From: Dokdonella_A sp039926025
Lineage (GTDB): Bacteria; Pseudomonadota; Gammaproteobacteria; Xanthomonadales; Rhodanobacteraceae
Direction: 5' to 3'
Assembly: GCA_039926025.1 (NCBI GenBank)
Contig: JBDSXV010000091.1
Coordinates: forward strand, 1 to 14,278
DNA: 14,278 bases
The notes under the pieces are model-generated. The model was not told the DNA's origin, did no database searches, and saw only the letters and a program-made list of their open reading frames with translations. Position 1 is the stretch's first letter, and the number at the start of each line of letters is the position of its first letter. Positions 13,333 to 14,278 of this stretch are shown here, piece after piece. Both the position numbers and the translations under genes were made by a program.

Positions 13333-14278
13333 ATGAAATTCACTTCCCTGATCGCGCGCATCGCCGTCGTTTTTGCGCTCGCTGTCATCGGGCTGGGTGC
13401 GAAAGCGGCCGGCAACATCGACGGCACGTTCGCCAATGCAGGCACCGCACGAATCAGCGGTATCGACGCTTACGGCCCGACCGCCATGACCGTTCATCCG
13501 GACGGCCTGATCGTTTACGCCGCCGTGCGACCTGGATTCCACGATGTCGTCGTGGGCGCGCGCAATGCCGATGGCAGCGCCGCTGACGGCTTCGCGCTGG
13601 GCGGGTTGATACCGATCGCGGTCGCGGGTGGCTCCATCTCGCAGCCGGTGCTCGGCTACGATCCGGTCAGTGGCGCAAGCGTGCTCGCGGCGACCGACCT
13701 GCAGGGCGGCATCTATCGCCTCCTGCTCTGCCGCATCCTCAATGACGGCACGCTGGATGGGAGCTTCCACCTCACCAACTATCCGGGCCAGACCGGCTGC
13801 ATCGTCACCAATCCACCCGCAGGCGCGCCCAACGGATTGAACGCCGCCGGCATGTCGATCAGCCGCGACGGCGTCATTTCGCTCGCTGGCACCGCGTTCG
13901 ATTTCGCGCACCCGCCGCTATTCAAGGCGTTCTACTCGCTGGTGCAATCGGGGACGGTCGATGTCGCCACGCAGGTCCTGAATGTCAGCGGAAACAACGT
14001 CACGATCAGCGGCCTGGCAGTCGACGACGAAGGCAGCTACGCCTACATGAGCGGCACGATCCAGCTCGTCGATGGCCAAGAGAACGTCGATGAAGCGATC
14101 CTTGCGATCCGCATCAACAGCGTGCTCGGCTGGACCTTCAATATCTTCAACACCAATCTGGTGCCGCGCGGCTCCGATGAAGGCAACGCGATCGTCGTGC
14201 GGCCGGGCAGCAAGATCGCCATCGTCGGCGTGGCCGAAGAGAGTTCGTCGATCTTCCACCAGTGCGCGATCTACCAGC
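13333..14278 (+). CDS. Exported delta-60 repeat (beta-propeller-like) protein, partial at right edge
   Basis: The reading frame from ATG at 13333 stays open to the end of the window (315 residues and one base), so the C-terminus is missing. GGAG (13320-13323) lies 9 bases upstream. A Sec signal peptide is clear: MKFTSLIARIAVVFALAV, then GLGAKAA with cleavage near residue 26. The mature part begins GNIDGTFANAG, and similar units recur (ARNADGSAADGFALGG, RILNDGTLDGSF); these are variants of the delta-60 repeat whose standard form is NxDGSLDxSFGxxG, found in secreted beta-propeller-like proteins. Two cysteines (residues 132 and 154) may pair. The function of delta-60 proteins is not established; surface or secreted binding roles are guessed. 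It follows a transmembrane regulator gene on the same strand. Confidence 0.8.
   Translation, partial: MKFTSLIARIAVVFALAVIGLGAKAAGNIDGTFANAGTARISGIDAYGPTAMTVHPDGLIVYAAVRPGFHDVVVGARNADGSAADGFALGGLIPIAVAGGSISQPVLGYDPVSGASVLAATDLQGGIYRLLLCRILNDGTLDGSFHLTNYPGQTGCIVTNPPAGAPNGLNAAGMSISRDGVISLAGTAFDFAHPPLFKAFYSLVQSGTVDVATQVLNVSGNNVTISGLAVDDEGSYAYMSGTIQLVDGQENVDEAILAIRINSVLGWTFNIFNTNLVPRGSDEGNAIVVRPGSKIAIVGVAEESSSIFHQCAIYQ

Noticed and set aside
13273..13911. Minus-strand open frame of 212 codons opposite the delta-60 gene
   Set aside because: The plus strand has a signal peptide, a ribosome-binding site and repeated delta-60 units; the minus-strand product has none of these.

Overview
The window is a high-GC (low-to-mid 60s percent by eye) chromosomal segment of a proteobacterium. 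RNase T, the pstS/pstC pair with a PhoB-type box, the ypfJ-like metallopeptidase, the YcaQ-type glycosylase, the intergenic GGAGCGGCTTCAGCCGCGA-type palindromic repeat and a TPR-carrying transmembrane winged-helix regulator next to a delta-60 protein together suggest a gammaproteobacterium of the Xanthomonadales / Rhodanobacteraceae kind. That placement is inferred from protein resemblance and repeat style; I saw no rRNA. I found no tRNA, CRISPR array, transposase, integrase or phage gene. The genes are almost all ordinary chromosomal ones, and the interesting material lies between them.

Layout. Positions 1-1906 (minus strand): start of a phosphate-uptake operon, pstS then pstC (pstC cut by the left edge). 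Ahead of pstS stand four 7-bp repeats at an exact 11-bp period, a tandem Pho box, followed 10 bp later by a TACAAA -10 element. Between pstS and pstC is a perfect 12-bp stem-loop with a short T run, which probably makes pstS expression exceed that of the permease. Positions 2004-3735 (minus): an FmdB-type zinc-ribbon protein, RNase T (rnt) and a DoxX-family membrane protein. Position 4013 onward (plus, divergent from the doxX gene): a membrane-anchored neutral zinc metallopeptidase of the YpfJ family.

Positions 4895-5070, between two convergent genes, hold a composite repeat: two direct copies of a 27-bp palindromic repeat around a 10-bp hairpin. Positions 5071-7367 (minus): a secreted cyclophilin-type prolyl isomerase and an intracellular poly(3-hydroxybutyrate) depolymerase (phaZ) with an intact Cys183-Asp355-His388 triad. 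Positions 7368-8066 are about 700 bp without a recognisable gene. They do contain a good minus-strand promoter, a possible 60-residue exported peptide and a perfect 9-bp inverted repeat upstream of phaZ.

Positions 8067-11272 (plus): a secreted M61-family peptidase with a PDZ-like C-terminus and, 14 bp later, a YcaQ/AlkX-type DNA glycosylase with the Q-I-D motif, probably co-transcribed. Positions 11381-14278 (plus): a CadC/ToxR-like one-component regulator (cytoplasmic winged helix, one membrane span, periplasmic TPR-like domain) and then a secreted delta-60 repeat protein that runs off the right edge. The regulator may control the delta-60 gene.

I did not find a clear new multi-gene system. 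The best candidates for follow-up are the possible transcript and peptide upstream of phaZ, the composite repeat, and the regulator/delta-60 pair.
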